Shown piece after piece: positions 34,592 through 47,400 of a stretch of DNA of 64,000 nt. Each line of letters begins with the position of its first letter. Position 1 is the stretch's first letter. The notes under the pieces were generated by a model. That model did not search any database, was not told where the DNA came from, and saw only the letters and a program-made list of their open reading frames with translations. Origin of the DNA: Acestrorhynchus altus (Eukaryota; Chordata; Actinopteri; Characiformes; Acestrorhynchidae); the NCBI GenBank assembly GCA_034509495.1, contig CM067522.1:21841500-21905499 (forward strand). Direction: 5' to 3'. A program made the position numbers and the translations under genes.

Positions 34592-37500
34592 GTTGGTAGA
34601 CCTCCATGCTGACCACACATGGGGACTGCACATTTCATATGTTATCATCATGATCTTTATGTCCACTTTCTGGCAGGACCACAGTGAAGAGGAGCATGGA
34701 GCGCTCTCTGGATGAAGCAGGTCAGGTGCTGAGGAACATCCCAGTGCCTCTGCTCCAGTCTCTCCAGCACCAGCAGCTCCAGCACTTAGTCCAGATTCTG
34801 CTGACTCTGCAGATGGACGCAGCCTCCACATCATCATCATCCAGTGGGAAAATAGAGCAGGCAGGCTGTTGATCTTCTTCACACACATTTCATGTGGAAG
34901 CCCATTTCCACCAGCATGAAACAATGGTCATGCTGGAATCTGACCTGCAGGACCTGGGCTGCCCAGTCCAGCAGGTCAGTGGACTGGGAGACACTATGGT
35001 ATAGGAAGGTGTTAAGTGGGATTTTGACTTACTGTCTTCTAATTTAGTGTTTAAGCTGGTAGAATCTTCAGGCTCCTGCAGGTGGCAATGTGACAGGATT
35101 TGTGGAGAAGAGTGGTGCAGTGCAGTGGACGTCTCGTTTGAACGACGTTGGACATGTGGAAAATGGGTCACAAAGCAGATGTTAATGGTTGGATAAAAGC
35201 AGTGGTTGCACAGTGGGAAGGATGGAGCTGAATCTACTGCTGCATGGAAGCGTCGCTGATGCTGGTCTACCAACAGTGGCAGAAATCCCAGTCTACAGGA
35301 AACTCTCAGAGTTGATTCCCAAAGACGGAATTAAGCGAAGACCTCTTGCGTCCCACTCAGTTCCAGTGTCCTTTGACTTTCGAGAAGCAGTTCTTGCCTG
35401 GAAGTGAAACGATTTTTCTTCACAAGCCGTGAAACACATCCATAAGTCTTGTTTTTGGCCCACAATTCTGACGAGAACTTTCTTGGTGCAATATCTTATT
35501 GATAAAGTCAGTAAGGGAACATCAGTAGAAAGTGCTTTTCTTTGTCTTTAAACTCTAAAATCTCTCAGAAGGTCTTCATTTCTTTCTTTTTATAGATGCT
35601 GCAACACTTGGCTCAGGCCAACCAGGCTTTAGTTTCTGAAGAGGTCCAAAAACATCTTCATCAAGTGCTCCACCAAGAGCAGGTGAGGAAATCTACATTT
35701 ATAGGTCATTTTAACTATACGATTTCCTGGTTAAATGCAATATTTTAATAGACTTGACTCTTCATTTGCAGGTCTTGTCTTTGAAAGATCTCCAGATTGG
35801 TAAGCATTAGTGATTTTGACGTCTTCAGATATTAAATGCACTCATCATCAAAAGAAAGTTGCACCCAGAAGGAATCAACCATTTGCAATGGGGTTGTGTC
35901 AGACTGCCTCGGGTCATCTTCAGTAACCACTCCTGCTCTTGTCTTGGTCTAGACAATCAACGAATTTGTTTGAGGAGGCACTGCAGTCAGCACCTAGATC
36001 CGTAGTTTGTTGTCACACATCCAGAAGGTCTGTTGTGATGGTGTATGATGCCAGATCAGCTTCGGGCTTCATTACAGAGACTTTAACAGCCCAACGTTAC
36101 GTTAATGAGGTTCTGCAACCAGTGGTTCTCCATGCTCTATTCCAACAGGACGACGCTTGTCCACACACTGCTGCCGTCTCAAGATCTCGTCTTGAAGACA
36201 CAGATACTACACCATGGTTGGTCTCATCTCCAGACCTGTCCCTGATTGAAAATGTGTGGATGCTATTGGACGCTCTATCAACACTCCACCCCTACCACAC
36301 CATCTGCAGAACTGAGTGAGAACATTCAAGCTGCATGGGATGGATCATCACAGGACACCATTAGGAACCTCTACACCTCCATGCAGAGACGTCTGGCATG
36401 TTGCGTTAAACCCGACGTCGTACTGAGAGACGCCACTTCTGTATGTGTGATCCAAGTTGGCAATCCAGCACTTCCTTCTGGGTGCAACTATTGTTTAGAT
36501 GAGTGCATGTTTTATGTGACAGCTTGGTTTTATATAGGATACATTTTTCTGTTCGTTATCAGTCTGCATGTTCCTGGAGGACAGCACAACTGGGCGAGAA
36601 GTTCTGAGACGAGCCTGTACGTCACTGTTGTGTAAAGTCACAGAACTGGTGCCGGACATTATGAAAGAAGAACCAGCGAGAAACGGACCTCTGTGTTATC
36701 AGACGGTGAAGGTCAGATGCTGAGGCCTGTTTACTGAGAATGTCTGTTTCTGTCCCCTGATTGGCTGATTTTTTGAAGCGTGTGTTCACATGCTTTCCCA
36801 GGTTTGTCTGCAGGTGTTTCAGCTCCTGCCTGAGCAAGTGGCCTGCGTGGTGTTTGGGAAACAGAGTGACCGTCTGCATATGAGGAAGATTCTGGAATTT
36901 CTTATGGACATTATCTTGGGGGAGGTTAGTGTTAGTTTGTGATATCAGCTGTAAATATTAATCAGGTCATTCAGTGCAGTTACATGGAACGTTAGAACAA
37001 CAGGATCACAGCAACCCCTTAACAACCACTTAGTAGCAGCTTAACAACCACCAAGCGACCCAACACCTACACTATTGCAACCTTTAAACAACCACATGGC
37101 AGCACCTTAGCAACCACCAAGCAACCCCCCCAGCAACCCAATACCTACACTAAAGCAACACCTTAGCAACCGCTTGGCAACCACCAAGCAACCCCCCCAG
37201 CACCCCAATACCTACACTAAAGCAACACCTTAGCAATCACTTGGCAACTGCCAAGCAACCCCCCAGTAACCCAACACCGACGCCTTAAAAACCACTAAGC
37301 AGCACCTTAGCAACCAACACCTATAGCAACCCCTTAACAATCACTAAGCAGCATCTTAGCAACCACCAACCAATACCTATACCATAGCAATGCCGTAGCA
37401 AACACATAGCAACACCTGTGCAGCCCTTTGAAGTCCTATATCAGACCTAAAAGGTCTGGACGAACCAAAAGGTCACATGGACAAACTTTGTTGGAACAAA

Positions 37501-38871
37501 GTTTTGCAAACGAAGACCAAAACATATCTTTTTGGTTTAAACGAGAAGCGTTTGGAGAAAGGAAACGTCTACATTCCAACATAGAAACCTTATTACATCT
37601 GTGAAACGCAGTGGAGGTAGTATCATAGTTTGGGCCTGTTTTGCTACTTTTCTAAAGTCAACTGTCAGGACGTCTGTCTGTGAGCTGAATCTCATGTGGG
37701 TCATGCAGAAAGACAACGGCCTAAGCACACATCGTTTTTAGAAGGCTTCTTTATAGAGGGTTTGTGATTATGCCAAAAATATCTGAGTTGGAAGATCTGC
37801 CTAAGGGTGGACATCAAGTGTCTAATGAAGGTGCTCAATGGATGGGGGATCAAAATACCAGAAGTATCTAGAGGCACCCTCTCCCTGATGAAAGCCTAGA
37901 GCGAAAGAGACGAGGACACACTTCATTAACCTTTTATTATGAGACAGTAATGTCTTTGTTTTCTGATCGTTTCATTTCATTGAGGCATGCGATCATATCG
38001 AGTTATTCTGGACCATGTTTCTCAGTCTTCCAACAGGGACACCCGTTTGCTGGCAGGAACTGCAGTTGCCATGCTGATCTCCACAGCAACAGACAGTGAG
38101 AGTGGAGGCTCGTCTGCCTGGAATCTGTTGCAGGTCACCAGCAGGGGTGAGCTTGTAGAGAGCAGACGTGACCATCACGAGCGAGAGCGCCGTCTGTCCC
38201 TGGTCATGGTGTTCTGTACTGTCACACAGAACCGGTTTAGATTAATTAGAGATGTTTATGTTGGCATATCGTTGCTGTCTTGCAGAACCTGAACCACTTT
38301 TGTTGTTGACCATTTGACTGTACTGAAGCACTAATGCAAAATAACGTGAGATATCAGCAGTGATGTTCTGCGATCGCAGGCACGAGGCTCCAGGATGAGT
38401 ACAGATCAGTACACCAGTGTCTCAAATGTGGTTCTTGGCTTCTGACCGTTCTATTGAGGATATTTCCCACATTCTAAATGTCTTCTCCGGTATGGTAATG
38501 AGCAGTGTTTGTGCCGAGGGTTCGACTAAAATTGACCTTAGAAGCTATGTTGTCGGGGGAAATAGGCGCTTGTAGGATCTTCCAGGGTCCATGTCCCTGT
38601 CCGGGGTCTCATCCTGGAGCCAGACCTGGGGGAGAGGCTCACTGGCCAGGATATGGGTGTCCTTTACTATTGGCCAGAGGTGTGGATCAAGTAGAGGCCA
38701 AACGCCAATGCCTTTCTGTGTATTGATGTGTTTATACCACAGTTCTGTTTATTGTTTATCGTTAGGTTCTAAAATTAATTTAATTTAGAGCCTTTTGTTT
38801 AACAGAAGTCCTGTAAAATTGTTCCATTTGTTCAGGAAAACAGTTTATTACAGGTTGTATCAATGCATTGG

Positions 38872-38915
<44 letters not shown>

Positions 38916-41900
38916 GGCAGTGGAGTTTGACAGTGGGTGGACTGCAGGTTGACTGTTGTAGCAGAGGTGGGGACGGAGTGGACAGACTGGCTGTGACCAG
39001 AGGACTGCTGACCTGCTGCAGGAAGGACATCCTCATCAGCCATCATAACAACAAAGGGGTAATTCAGCACACTGCACTAATCAATAATCAGAATCAGGGA
39101 TTGGGAATAATTCAAATATGAACGTAGACCGATCTGATCAATATACAACACACAGAAGTGGTGTCTCTCAGGACGGCGTCGGTTTAACGCAACATGCCAG
39201 ACGTCTCTGCATGGAGGTGTAGAGGTTCCTATTGGTGTCCTGTGATGATCCATCCCATGCAGCTTGAATGTTCTCACTCAGTTCTGCAGATGGTGTGGTA
39301 GGGGTGGAGTGTTGATAGAGCGTCCAATAGCGTCCCACACATTTTCAATCAGGGACAGGTCTGGAGATGAGACCGACCACGGCGTAGTATCTGTGTCTTC
39401 AAGACGAGATCTTGAGACGGCACCAGTGTGTGGACTAGCATCGTCCTGTTGGAACAGAGCACCGGAGTGTGTTCAGAACAGGTAGAACCACTGGTTGCAG
39501 AACCTCATTAACGTAACGTTGGAGTGTTGAAGTGTCTGGAATGAAGACCGAAGGTGATCTGAGATCGTACTAAATTGATTTGTTGGTCTCGTAACTCACG
39601 CTGCAATTGGTTGATTTCGTCTGGGTGCAACAATTTGGAACAATGTAATCTAAACATTTTTCTGCCAGTGTAGGTCTTTATTTACGTGGTTTTTTTGTGC
39701 AGCTTTATTGGTTTTCAGTGCTACAGGATATTTGCCTCCACCATCTCACATAACCTCCCCTCTGCTCCTCAGGAATGTCTCCTCCTGGATGGATTGCTGC
39801 CTCTCATCTCAGATTTACACAAGGAGAAACCGGACTGTCAGTACCACGTGTTCCAAGGTACTGCACTCTGTACCAGCGTTGTTGTGTGCTTTGTGTGTAT
39901 TGGATATGTATGAATTTTGTGAAGAACGTGGTTTCCAGGTTTGGATGTTTGATTGCAGTGTTCACCATGTGGCTGAGAAGTGTGAAAGAATGTCTCCCAG
40001 AGATCTGGGAGGTGACTGGTGCGCCTTTGTTTGGTGAAGACTCAAGCCTGCGACACACACTGACTCAAATCATCTGGAACAGTGCCGAGAGTCCGGTAAG
40101 GACAGGACTTTTTTGTCTGTGACTCTGCGTCTTCAATTAAAGATCGCATTTTATTTTGTCATTTAAATTTCCAGCTCAGAACATCCCAGTATGTACTCAT
40201 TTCGTCCTGATGAACCCTGAGGTCATGTGATTTACTCCCAATTCTTCTCCACAGTTAGAGGGCGTGTCTGAGGCAGTGCGTGGCACCTACGGTCTGTTCC
40301 TGGACATCTATGAACTGGACTGCCAGCGTTCTGGAGATGCTGAGAAGCGTTTTTATTTGGAGCTGCTGCTCAGGATCGCAGAGCTGCCCTGGGAGTCTAA
40401 GGCCAAATACTCACCACTCGGTGCCCTTCTTCCATATGTGGGAACAGACAAGGTAGGACATGGAGTAGTTTAGGGCATTTAGTCGTGGTTTCTGTACCGT
40501 GATGGTTTTTCCAGTTCAGTAAACAAACAGAAACCTTGGATCATGGGAAAACTCCGGGTTTACGTGAGTCAGGCAATAGTCTTCTGCTCCGCAACCAGCC
40601 AATAATCTCGCAGATGATGACGATCGGGGTGGGAGGAAGGCGGAGTCCCTGGTTCACCCCACCGGTTTGTCGTGTGCGCTCGTCCCCTGATCAGGGACAG
40701 CTGAAGGTCGGCCGGAAGAGTTTGAGTCAGAAATATGAGACAACTCTGATAACGAGTGCACACGCCCTGAGAAATCTGATTACTGAGCAGCTCTCTGGAT
40801 CGGATTTCTCAATCAGACTTGAGAAATCAGAGCTGGCTGTTTACTTGCCCACTTTAATAATCAGGTAACTGCTTATTCCGTCTTTCTTATTCAGGTCCTG
40901 GGACAGTATCCTGCTCTGCCGTCTCACATCCTCAAATGCCTTTCCACCAATCATCTTGCACCTTGTGCCTCCGAAATCTACAAATCCCTCCTCCAGGAAC
41001 AGAGGCGAGAGCTTACCGCTGGTCCAGCAAAGGACATCTCGCCCACTGAGATGTACTTGGCAGGTCATTGGGCTCAGCGTTGGCAACATACTGTCCTGAA
41101 CGCTCTGACCTCTGATGTCACCCTACTACAGAATAACGCCTCCAGCTACCTCTTGCCCTGCACATTGCGCTGTTTCCCTGGAGCGTTCGACACCCTGCTC
41201 CCTGCTCTGGACCCCGCTGTCCCAGGACACCTCAGAGCCTGGACATGCATCATGAGTGCCCAGCGGACCACCAGTGGTCGTTCTCCTTGGTCTCTGGACA
41301 GCACTGTTGAGATGAAGACCCTGCATCTAGCCCTGGCCTCTCTGGACGATAGCATTCGACTGGCAGCACTCAGCCTTCTCTGCTGTAGCCCAAAGACTAA
41401 AGAGGGTCCATCACTGGCTGAATATTCCGCCATTAGGGCTTTCCTGCCCCTAAATCTGAACAGCGAGTCTTCTCCGTTTCGCCAGCACCTCCAGGCTGGC
41501 ATCAGGAAGTTCCTGGTGCGTATTCGAGACAGCTGTTTGGCAAGTCTCAAGGGTCGAAAGAGCAAAAGAGGGCTGAGTGAAGAAGAAGAAAGGGAGCTTG
41601 AGCAAGGAGTAGGTACGGCACTGTTCTACTGACCTTATCTGTGATTGGTTCTAATGACCGTGTTATGTCTTCTGAGATCTACCCCGACTGTGATTGTTCC
41701 TAATTACAATATTATTTGCTCTGAGACCTCCCCTGATTGGTTCTTATTACCATGTCACTTCTTCCGAGACCTCCTCCGACTGTGATTGGTCCTAATTACC
41801 ATGTAGTTTGTTCTGAGACCTCTCCGACTGTGATTGGTCCTTATTACCATGTCACTGCTGGCTGTGATTGGTTGTTCTTACCATTGGCTCATTGCTCATA

Positions 41901-44355
41901 TATTACTAAGTAATGGAATTTCCTGTGAACGTATGCGTTATGTTTTAATGACATTATAAGCGAATGGACTTTATCTTCCCACAGACTTCGTGGACCTGCT
42001 GGCCCAAATGCCATTGTTCTGTTTAGTTCCTGGTAACAGCTTCCAGAGGAAGAAGACTGCTCTGCTGCTGCTGAGTGCTGTTCTGGAGACCTGCTCGGAC
42101 TCCTGGAGTCCGGACAGGAAGAAGGGACAACCCCCAGGTTACAAATCAACAATCAGTGTCGCTTTAAAATCCACGTTTTTCCCTGAACCTGGAAAAAGCA
42201 CGTTTGTTGTCTTTCAGCTAACATGGCAGCTCTGATAAACTGGGCGAAGGGAAGAGGAAAGTGGGATTTCTTCTCCAAGTCCAGACAGTTGGTCCTTATT
42301 GGCTGTTTGGAGGATGCAACCAATGAGGTACGAGTCTAACTCAAAATAAGCCAGAAGACAATCTTCTTCTCATCATCATCCTGAAGTCTCCCGCTCTGTC
42401 CCGCAGGTCCGAGAGCAGGCGGCCGAGCTGCTGGCGAAGTTTTTTCCCTGCCTTCAGCCTGAAGTGGTCGCTGCACTCTTTAGCCGGGCGCAGCGACTGC
42501 TTTCCAGCCCCAGAGTGCAGGAAGCCCAGATGGGGGCTCTGATGATCAAACTGCTGCTACAGAAGTGAGTTTAGTATGATCTGGTTTTTAGCAGCGCTGT
42601 ATCGACCAGCTCTGGCAGCAGAACAGGCTCAGATACTCCCACTACCATGTGATGAGAATCTGATGATATGATTTGTATCATGATACAGGGTCATGATTTG
42701 ATATATTGGGATACTGTAAGCAAAGCCATATATTGACTCATATCACCTGAAAATGAGGATTTATAGGAGTATTTATAGGAGACAGTCACACAGATATTAT
42801 TTTTGGAAGATCGTAGGTGAATCTAATATGACTCCATTTGAGATCTTAATATAAAATGTAGGTATTTGTATGAATTTAAACATGTTTCGATCCAAAATTA
42901 ACTTCATGCCTCCAAATGTTTGGATGTTTTGCTCTTAAAGACTTTAAAACACTGATAATCTTGTGTTTTTGAGCCGGAAATGTAATAATTGTGATGAGTT
43001 TCTTGTATTGATTTGTTTGACAAGGATATTTCCTAATTTATTTTCTTAATTTGAGAGCAAAGTATAAAAACAAGTGTGTATATAGTTGTTATTATTATTA
43101 TTATTATTAATCTTATTTATTCAGATCTGCAGATACAAAACAGGACACTTTAACAGCCCATAACTTGAAACTTTAATGCTTTTCAGATTTCACATTGTTA
43201 ACAGTATTGCTATATATTTTTCCTCTCGATCAGCCCTTGAATTGTTGATTTTGAGATCTACCGTTGATGCCTTTCTGCATGTTTGATTGGTTGAGCCCTT
43301 TTTCAGTCAGTTTTTGTTGAGCCAGATCATTTTCAGCAATAACAGACTAATAGACTCTGTTGCTGATAAATCTGTCCTACGCTCTAGGTGTGTGTCTCTG
43401 GACGGTCAGGTAGTGGGAGGTGCAAAGCAGGGTGAGGTGCGGTCGGCCAAGCTGATCGGACTCCTGCTGAAGATCCTGGAGCAGCATTACGTTACTGCCA
43501 GAGAGGACATGCTGCTCGCTGCACGCTCCTCACCAATGCACGGTAACACTGGGCTTGTATTCTTGGTGTTGTGTGTTGGTAGTAGAGGTCGCAGATGTGG
43601 GTATTGTCACTGATTTCGCACCGATTTTGAATGAAATCAGGAATCGAACTGATTCCGTTTTGGAACGGGCTCTAATTTTGAACCATTTGACTCTTTTCCA
43701 CCAAGAAAAACAGGTTCCGGAACCAAACATTAGTAGTTTTCAGCTCAAACTGCTGTAGGCGTGTCTAGAGCGATGTCTCATACGGTGTCGTCTTCAACAT
43801 CTTCTTATTGCCAAACGTAGACTTTTTGGAGAAAACAAACATCTGTAACACAGATACTCACAGGTAGACTATATGTGCTACCATCTTCTCACTCCCATTT
43901 ACTGACCCTGTGCAGCCCCTCTGTTGATGACGTGTTCTGTGACATATCCTCGGTTCCACTAAAACTGGTGTGAATGCGGGCTGGTTTGCTATAAATCACC
44001 ATGGGTGTTATAAGCCTGGACCAAAACCAGTTGAAGAACTGGTTCTTTTGGTGGGAACATGCTAACAGAGGTTTGCACAATTTCAAACATCACTGTCCTT
44101 CATGCCTTTCCTCTAAATGCTTAGACAAGGTTCAGTTTGCAGTGAGCAGTCATGTGACAAAACTAACCCATCACCCAACCACACACACGGCGCCGGGAGC
44201 GGAAAGCTTCCACACTCAGTGGACCGAACCAGAGTCCACTTGGAGTGAACCCCCGACCACCTTCAGGAAGGCTAGAGATTAGTCCTCTGTATTCCACTGT
44301 ATTCAGTAGAAGGCGTGTCCTTAAACATTTGGACATAGTGTGTTAGCATTGTCTG

Positions 44356-44400
<45 letters not shown>

Positions 44401-47400
44401 CTTCTGAATGGCTGTAGGTGTAGTTATTGCTCTGCAGAGATGTTTGCTGGAGGTGCCTGGAGCTCTAACCGAAGCTCTAAACCCCAGGGTGACTGTGGAA
44501 ATACTGTCTCTCCTGGAGAAGATCACTGTGCTTCTGTTGGGCGTCCTCTATGGAGACCGTCACTCTGAGGACGAAGGTGCGTCTGTTCTAGATAAACCTT
44601 CAGATTCCCGTTTGTGTGTATTTGGTTTTAGTGTCTCCTAATTCTTACACTGTTTGTTTAATGATTATTTAAAGAGCAACACCAGTGGCCTTTTAGCACC
44701 GCCTTCTTTTTGTGCTCCTCTGGGTTCTGGCGTCCCTCTGGTCATCGTGACGTACAAGCAGGTCATTTTACAACAAAAGCCCATCCAATGAAGTTAGCCT
44801 ACACTGATCGTAGATGACCGTAGTGTTATCACACCACCTAGTGGACATATGCTGGATACCAGAGTATTTTTTAAAGGGTCTTTCTACCTCTTTGTAGAAT
44901 TTGGGTAAAATAAGATATTTATCCAATAAAAAACACGATATGCTGATAAATTAGGCTTCTGTGGGGCGTGGCCTGGTGGTTAGGGAACCGGCCTTGTGAC
45001 TGGAAGGTCGCTGGTTTGATTCCCTGAACTGGCAGGACATGCCTGAAGTGCTATTTAAAGCTTACTTTTCCGGGAATTTCACTGCTGTTGCTCTTTAATT
45101 CCGATGGTTATATTTTTCATGTTTTTATTTTTTTCTACTGTAACACAAGCCTCTTGTTTCTCTTCTCCAGAAGTCCCGCCTTCATTCTGCGACATGGGAA
45201 ATGCTATCAGCTCTCTGATTGGTCAGAGGGTTGGGGGCAGGATAGGGCTAGATGAAGAAGGGGAGGAGAACGTGCTGCTGTCAGAAGAGCACAGTCTGGT
45301 GCTGACCTGCTGCTGGGTTACACTGAAGGTAGCAGACTAGCAGCTGATTCGAGAACGGCAGTGATGCCCATCAGAGCTGCTCTTTCGAGGTCAACCTTCA
45401 TTTAGCCGTTCATACCGTTTTTAATCCACGACAGGAAATGACCAGTCGGGAACTCCTCTAGGAGCCAACCAAAGAGCCTCCAGCTCTAAGCACCACTGAG
45501 CCTCCTTCTTGCTGACTGGCCATTTATCACCCAGCAGAACTCATAATGGAGGAACCAGTATAGTGGGGAATTTGCCGCTGCGAATGGATCTCTGTGGGAG
45601 CTGTGGGACCTGTGGTCAGGGCGGCCCATATACAAATTCATTGCACAGCTCCTCCAAGAAAACTATAAATAGTGACCGCAAGGCAACAGTATGGACAGAG
45701 ACAACTTCGACTTTGAAATGAAATAAAGAACAAACATACACCCATCAGCAAGGACATAATGTGTGTGTTGCTGGTACGAGTGGATCAGACACAGCAGTGC
45801 TGCTGGAGGGTTTAAACACTGTGTCCACTCACTGTCCACTCTATCAGACACTCCTACCGAGTGTCTCCACCTTGTAGATGTAAAGTCAGAGACAGAAGCT
45901 CATCTGTTTCTGCACAGTTTGTGTTGGTCGTCCTCTAGTCCTTCATCAGTGCTCACAGGACGCTGCCCACAGGACGCTGTTGGCTGGACATTTCTGGTTG
46001 GTGGACTGTTCTCAGTCCAGCAGGGACACTGAGGGGTTTAAACACTCCAGCAGCACTGCTGTGTCTGATCCACTCTGGTAACACTGGTAACACTGGAGAT
46101 AAGGAGGTGGTCATAATGTTATGGTGTGTTATAATGCAGAACACAGTGTACGTCCCAGTAGGACGTTAATTAATGTCATTAATCACCATTATAGTTATTG
46201 TTTCTGTGTCTCTGTTCTTGAGTAGGAAACGGGGATTTGTCTTGGCTCGCTGGTGGAGAGAGTTTTATCGTGGGCCCGTTGGGAGACGCCGCTGCTGTCT
46301 GTGAAAGACCTGCAGGGGGCTTCAAAAGTGTTTAAGGATATTATCCTCAGATGTAGACACTGGGTAAGCATGACCAGGTCCGAATCACTTTGGGTCAGTC
46401 CGCTTTTAATGACTTTGAGCTCCACTATGTAGACATGTCTCTCTGTCTCCTGTAGGGGGTAGTGGAAGGCTGTTGTATTGGATTCACCAAGTTCTGCACT
46501 GCTCTCCTCACCAGCTCTGATCCGGAGCTCCGAGAGATCCCTGGTCATATGCTACAGCAGGTAATTAAGCAAGTGAGGAAAATGGTCAAATATTACATAT
46601 CTGTGAGGACAAATGGTCAGTCCAAACTCTCTTCGTCCATTCCTCCGAACAAACCAGCTTCAGCTCTGTTATGTTGGTGGGTTTCCTCCCATGAACTGCT
46701 GCTTCAGTTCCTTCCGCAACGTTTCTACTGGATTAAGGTCAGGACATTGACTGGGTCACTCCAAAACAGTAACATTCATTGGTAAAACGACTTGTGAGCT
46801 AAGGGTCGTTGTCTTGTTGCATGATCCACATTCTCGTGAGATTCAGCTCACAGACAGACGTCCTGATATTTTCCTTCAGAATTTGTTGTTCCATCAGTGA
46901 TGTCAAGGTGTCCTGGTCCAGATGTAGCAAAGCAAGCCCTACTCATGATACAACCACCACCATGTTTCAAAGATGGGATAGAGATGTTAACACTGGGAGG
47001 GAATTACATGAAGGTCTTCAGGTGAAAGGAACTGATGTGGAGGAAGATACATAAGAGCTAATTAAGAGGAACCAACAAAGCTGCCGCAGTATTTATGTAC
47101 ATTTTATGTCCAAACATTTGTGGACTTCTAATGAATTTATTCAGTTAACTTGCACCCAATTGCACCCTGGCACAGTGTCCAATGCCAGGCGTGGACTAAA
47201 GGGGTATAAAGCCATCCAGCTCCCATCCAGATCCCTTATTTTACAGGACAGAATTATTATAGAATTCTGTGTGGTGGACACAGGTTCAGTCACTCATCTG
47301 CGTCTCCATCCTCATGTATTCAGGGTCTGAATGTTCTTCAGTCTCCCCGAGCTACCTCGGTGACAAGGCGGGCAGCAGGGCTGCCCATGCTCATACTGGG

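Noticed and set aside
40536..40868. 110-aa frame between thada exons 11 and 12
   Set aside because: Lies in a MITE-like intron segment, not phase-compatible with flanking exons.
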